Positions 7,370-9,156 of a stretch of DNA of 9,156 nt are shown piece by piece. Below the pieces are notes generated by a model. The model was not told the origin of the DNA. It saw only the letters and a list, made by a program, of their open reading frames with translations, and made no database searches. Source of the stretch: Gammaproteobacteria bacterium. Its GTDB lineage: Bacteria; Pseudomonadota; Gammaproteobacteria; Pseudomonadales; GM7GCV1. The DNA lies in assembly GCA_030830945.1 (NCBI GenBank), contig JAURLY010000243.1, positions 1-9,156 of the forward strand. The letters run 5' to 3'. Position numbers and translations under genes: made by a program. The first letter of the stretch is position 1; every line of letters begins with the position of its first letter.

Positions 7370-7416
7370 CAAGCGCATAAAAAATCGTCCAATGTGCTGG
7401 ACGTCGCTGACGCTCT
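7364..7416 (+). other. Truncated attC-like site, 5' half only (cassette 2)
   Basis: GAATAAC (7364-7370) followed by AAGCGCATAAAAAATCG is a typical attC left arm (core, spacer, L box), and its AAC overlaps the DUF1272 stop codon. A small hairpin CGTCCA-ATGTGC-TGGACG (7386-7403) and TCGCTGACGCTC, resembling attC loop sequence, come next. The expected right arm, the complement of the left arm ending in GTTRRRY, is absent. GTTGTGA at 7421-7427 does not fit the consensus and its flank does not pair with the left arm. The right boundary given is my estimate of where attC-derived sequence stops. Confidence 0.55.
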
Positions 7417-7999
7417 GCCTGTTGTGAAGACGCTGTCGGACGAAGCAAAAGTGAAACATCCCCCCAATCAAGTCCTGCTGAAGTTTGTAGCACTTCTGTT
7501 TGTATTGCTTTCGTATTTTGGCTATCTGGTTTACGAATATGATCTGCTAACCGGCGGGATTGCCGCACTCATAACATGGAGCTTTTTTGTGCTCTGTACG
7601 CCTGTCGCCGATGCCGGTTTTTTGCTGGATTTCCCGATCAGGCTCATATTTGGCTTCAGGATGATCTTGTCTGAAATTGTCGTTTGGGGCATCGCGATTC
7701 TCATAAACATTATTTGCCTGACAAACTTCAATAATTATTATGAAACCACGGTTATTACCAAGTTGATGAAAGCAATTTTGAGTAATCCCTACCCTTATTG
7801 GATTGTCATTGTCTTGTCGGGTATTGGCACGTTTCTCTCAATTCGTTTTGGTGACGAATTGCTGGACGTGTTGAAGCAAGAAGACAGGGTTTATTACCTC
7901 AAGCATCACTTCAAGCATGAAATACTTCTTTTTATTTTTTTCTTTCTGGTTATTTTTGGCTACTACGAAGTGGTTAAGACGTTAGGTCTCAACCTCTAG
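7394..7999 (+). CDS. Multi-pass membrane protein of unknown function, N-terminus possibly chimeric
   Basis: 201 residues from GTG 7394. About five hydrophobic segments lie at residues ~27-46, 53-72, 80-106, 133-152 and 173-195. Notable motifs are TPVADAGFLLDFPIRL (loop 2), FGDELLDVL after helix 4, and a basic/histidine cluster YYLKHHFKHE just before the last helix. I recall similar unnamed gammaproteobacterial proteins but can assign no function. The first residues (MLDVADAL) are encoded inside the damaged attC, and the family-like part seems to begin near KHPPNQVLLKF. No start has a good ribosome site. GTG is possible at 7394, 7424 or 7451, and the first in-frame ATG (7661) is internal to a helix. 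The gene has probably lost its original 5' end. An attC-like site follows 11 bp after the TAG stop. Confidence 0.65.
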   Translation: MLDVADALPVVKTLSDEAKVKHPPNQVLLKFVALLFVLLSYFGYLVYEYDLLTGGIAALITWSFFVLCTPVADAGFLLDFPIRLIFGFRMILSEIVVWGIAILINIICLTNFNNYYETTVITKLMKAILSNPYPYWIVIVLSGIGTFLSIRFGDELLDVLKQEDRVYYLKHHFKHEILLFIFFFLVIFGYYEVVKTLGLNL

Positions 8000-8010
8000 G
8001 GCAATTCAAT

Positions 8011-8079
8011 AGCCAACGCCTACAACAGGTCAAGGAACACGAATGACGTATGGCTAAGCCGGTTTGATAAGCGTTAACT
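8011..8079 (+). other. attC-like recombination site (cassette 3)
   Basis: AGCCAAC (8011-8017) and GTTAACT (8073-8079) are inverted cores 69 bp apart. The left arm AACGCcTA-CAA (8015-8025) matches the reverse complement of the right arm, AACGCtTAtCAA (8064-8075), with one extra base bulged out. Where the arms differ at 8013, 8014 and 8020, the top strand gives C-A mismatches but the bottom strand gives G-T wobbles. The bottom strand therefore folds better, which fits the known bottom-strand recombination of attC. The right core departs from GTTRRRY at one position (C for R), and the middle is poorly paired. A competing repeat, TAGCCA (8010-8015) with TGGCTA (8051-8056), lowers confidence. Confidence 0.55.
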
Positions 8080-8103
8080 TGGCGTCATGAGCGCACTAAA
8101 AAA

Positions 8104-8133
8104 TTGTAGTAACCTCTGATTCATAAATAATAA
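8104..8133 (+). promoter_or_regulatory. Weak candidate promoter for the downstream operon
   Basis: TTGTAG (8104-8109) and TAATAA (8128-8133), 18 bp apart, lie in AT-rich DNA about 25 bp before the ATG at 8158. Both boxes are imperfect. The call is positional, since the preceding attC end and the new gene leave room for a promoter only here. Confidence 0.25.
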
Positions 8134-8157
8134 GAAAAAGACCTCCCGGAGGGATTG

Positions 8158-8925
8158 ATGAATAGAGCCGCCGCGCAATCATCTGAATATATCTATGTGT
8201 TCATGGCTCTATTATTTGTGATTACGGCAGTCGCTGGTTTTATTCCAACATCGTTTGGCTTGATTAGCAGAGTGGCATCAGGGCAACAGTCTCTGCCTCC
8301 TTTTATCGTCCATTTCCACGCCGCATCGTTCAGTTTGTGGCTGTTATTGCTTCTTGCACAGTCGACTCTGATGTATATCAAGAGGCCGGCGTTACACAAA
8401 AAGCTTGGTCTTGCCTCGCTGGTTTTGGCACCCTGTATTTTGTTTTCGATGATTGGTATCGAGATCTACTATGTCGAACATGTGCTCGCTCCCTCTGATT
8501 CTTCACCAGAACAAATCGCCGAATATAAGCGAAATATTTCCGATATTTTGCTCATCCATGGGGTGAGTTATCTCTTTTTCCCCAACTTCTTTCTATGGGC
8601 AATCCTGGTTCGGCAGAAAGACAGTGAATCGCATAAGAGGTTGATGATTCTGGCGACCCAGGTGTTGATGATCCCGGCGCTGGGACGGTTGATAGGGTTT
8701 TCGGGGGTGCTTCCGGATTTAGGCTTAAATACCATAGACGCCAGACATTTTTATGTGCTGTTATTGATTGTCCCGGCGGTTGCCTACGATATGTTGAAAA
8801 ATGGTATGTTGCACCGCTCTTATTTAATCGGGCTGTCATTGATTGTGATTTGGGTTGTGTCCGCGCACTATCTCTGGGGATCATCCTGGTGGGTTGAGAC
8901 AGCGTCTAAACTTTTTGGTGTTTGA
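8158..8925 (+). CDS. Histidine-containing multi-pass membrane protein of unknown function
   Basis: 255 residues from ATG 8158. An in-frame TTG at 8155 would leave only one base after GGAGGG (8148-8153), whereas the ATG has a usable spacing of 4-5. About seven hydrophobic segments are visible, at roughly residues 12-30, 49-72, 84-104, 129-150, 162-182, 197-213 and 222-240. Histidines recur at helix ends: H52 and H54 (IVHFHAASFSLWL), H80 (ALHKKLG), H134, H159 (ESHKRLMILA) and H197. The patterns HxHA..FS.WL...Q and HKRLM are recognisable from unnamed bacterial membrane proteins. Haem or metal ligation is possible in principle but not shown. Length and composition look complete. The gene precedes an exported hydrolase gene by 10 bp, suggesting an operon and a shared role in the cell envelope. 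No attC follows it. Confidence 0.75.
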   Translation: MNRAAAQSSEYIYVFMALLFVITAVAGFIPTSFGLISRVASGQQSLPPFIVHFHAASFSLWLLLLLAQSTLMYIKRPALHKKLGLASLVLAPCILFSMIGIEIYYVEHVLAPSDSSPEQIAEYKRNISDILLIHGVSYLFFPNFFLWAILVRQKDSESHKRLMILATQVLMIPALGRLIGFSGVLPDLGLNTIDARHFYVLLLIVPAVAYDMLKNGMLHRSYLIGLSLIVIWVVSAHYLWGSSWWVETASKLFGV

Positions 8926-8935
8926 GAGGATAAAG

Positions 8936-9156
8936 ATGATAGAGCTTCGTGGCATTGGAGGGAGGGCAGTCGCTTTAATTGCGGTATATATGATTTTCAT
9001 CTTTGCCAATAAGGCATTTGCCCAGACGGAGCCAGACGACAAAGATGTTGTGTTCGCCACCATTGGCGAAAAACGTCTGGCGCTCGATATTTATCTTCCT
9101 GAAGGTGTAGAAAAGCCGCCCTTGTTGGTTTGGGTTCATGGTGGCGCCTGGCGCAG
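8936..9156 (+). CDS. Exported alpha/beta hydrolase (esterase-like), 3'-truncated by window
   Basis: 73 codons are visible. The N-terminus has a signal peptide: a basic stretch ending R10, a hydrophobic core (residues 11-24) and NKAFA-Q, which fits signal peptidase I cleavage after A29. The mature part, beginning QTEPDDKDVVFATIGEKRLALDIY, is followed by LLVWVHGGAWR (63-73). HGGxWR is the oxyanion-hole motif of the carboxylesterase / hormone-sensitive-lipase-like branch of alpha/beta hydrolases, which cleave esters or related bonds. The nucleophile serine (GxSxG) and the Asp/His would lie beyond the window. The ATG has AGAGGA five bases upstream and follows the previous stop by 10 bp, so it is probably translated from the same mRNA. 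The substrate cannot be inferred. Confidence 0.85.
   Translation, partial: MIELRGIGGRAVALIAVYMIFIFANKAFAQTEPDDKDVVFATIGEKRLALDIYLPEGVEKPPLLVWVHGGAWR

Larger units (their letters stand above)
6607..8079. mobile_element. Integron-like gene-cassette cluster lacking an integrase (CALIN-like)
   Basis: Three ORFs in the same orientation are each followed, within 0-11 bp of the stop codon, by an attC-like sequence: one complete (7000-7100), one 5' half only (7364 onward) and one shorter complete candidate (8011-8079). The ORFs encode small membrane or Cys-rich proteins. The DNA is visibly more AT-rich than thiI-typA. This matches the known layout of integron cassettes: short leader, one gene, attC, all in one direction. 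No intI or attI is visible, so the cluster is either an integrase-less group or the far end of an array outside the window, though typA on the left makes the latter unlikely. The left boundary is uncertain and lies somewhere in 6301-6606. Confidence 0.6.

Noticed and set aside
7066..7467. Minus-strand frame of 133 codons opposite the DUF1272 gene
   Set aside because: The + strand gene has a perfect Shine-Dalgarno and clear family signature. The opposite frame would cross two attC arms and resembles nothing.
8155..8157. TTG start for the histidine-containing membrane protein
   Set aside because: It lies one base after GGAGGG, while the adjacent ATG at 8158 has a usable spacing.

Overview
The window carries well-conserved chromosomal genes of a gammaproteobacterium, followed by an AT-richer accessory stretch. 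ThiI, OxyR, RecG and TypA all read close to their E. coli / Pseudomonas counterparts: OxyR keeps its redox cysteines at exactly residues 199 and 208, and oxyR and recG are adjacent as in Pseudomonas aeruginosa. A marine or soil Pseudomonadales/Cellvibrionales-type lineage is my best guess. The species cannot be read from the sequence.

Layout, all on the + strand. (1) 2-1123: the 3' three-quarters of thiI (tRNA 4-thiouridine / thiamine sulfur transfer), including its C-terminal rhodanese domain. (2) 1211-4253: oxyR and recG, 43 bp apart and probably one transcript, pairing the peroxide sensor with a fork-remodelling helicase. (3) 4397-6217: typA/bipA with its own TATAAT promoter. It ends in a perfect 13-bp terminator hairpin whose U-tract has become a (CTTT)8 microsatellite. 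(4) 6301-6606: about 300 bp without a convincing gene, containing several short inverted repeats.

(5) 6607-8079 looks like a small integron gene-cassette cluster without an integrase in view (CALIN-like). A four-helix membrane protein gene is followed 6 bp after its stop by a 101-bp attC-like site (7000-7100). Next comes a short leader with a perfect Shine-Dalgarno and a DUF1272 cysteine-rich gene. The stop codon of that gene overlaps the 5' half of a second attC, whose 3' half is missing. The broken attC runs directly into a multi-helix membrane protein gene that has lost a recognisable start. That gene is followed 11 bp after its stop by a third attC-like site (8011-8079). These sites were recognised by eye from their core triplets, imperfect palindromy and position relative to stop codons, and no covariance search was run.

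(6) 8158-9156: a histidine-containing multi-pass membrane protein gene, then, 10 bp later, the start of an exported alpha/beta hydrolase (HGG oxyanion motif) that runs off the window. These two look like an operon.

The most interesting item is the cassette cluster. The broken second attC joins two genes into what would move as a single composite unit, and it places attC-derived codons at the start of the downstream reading frame.
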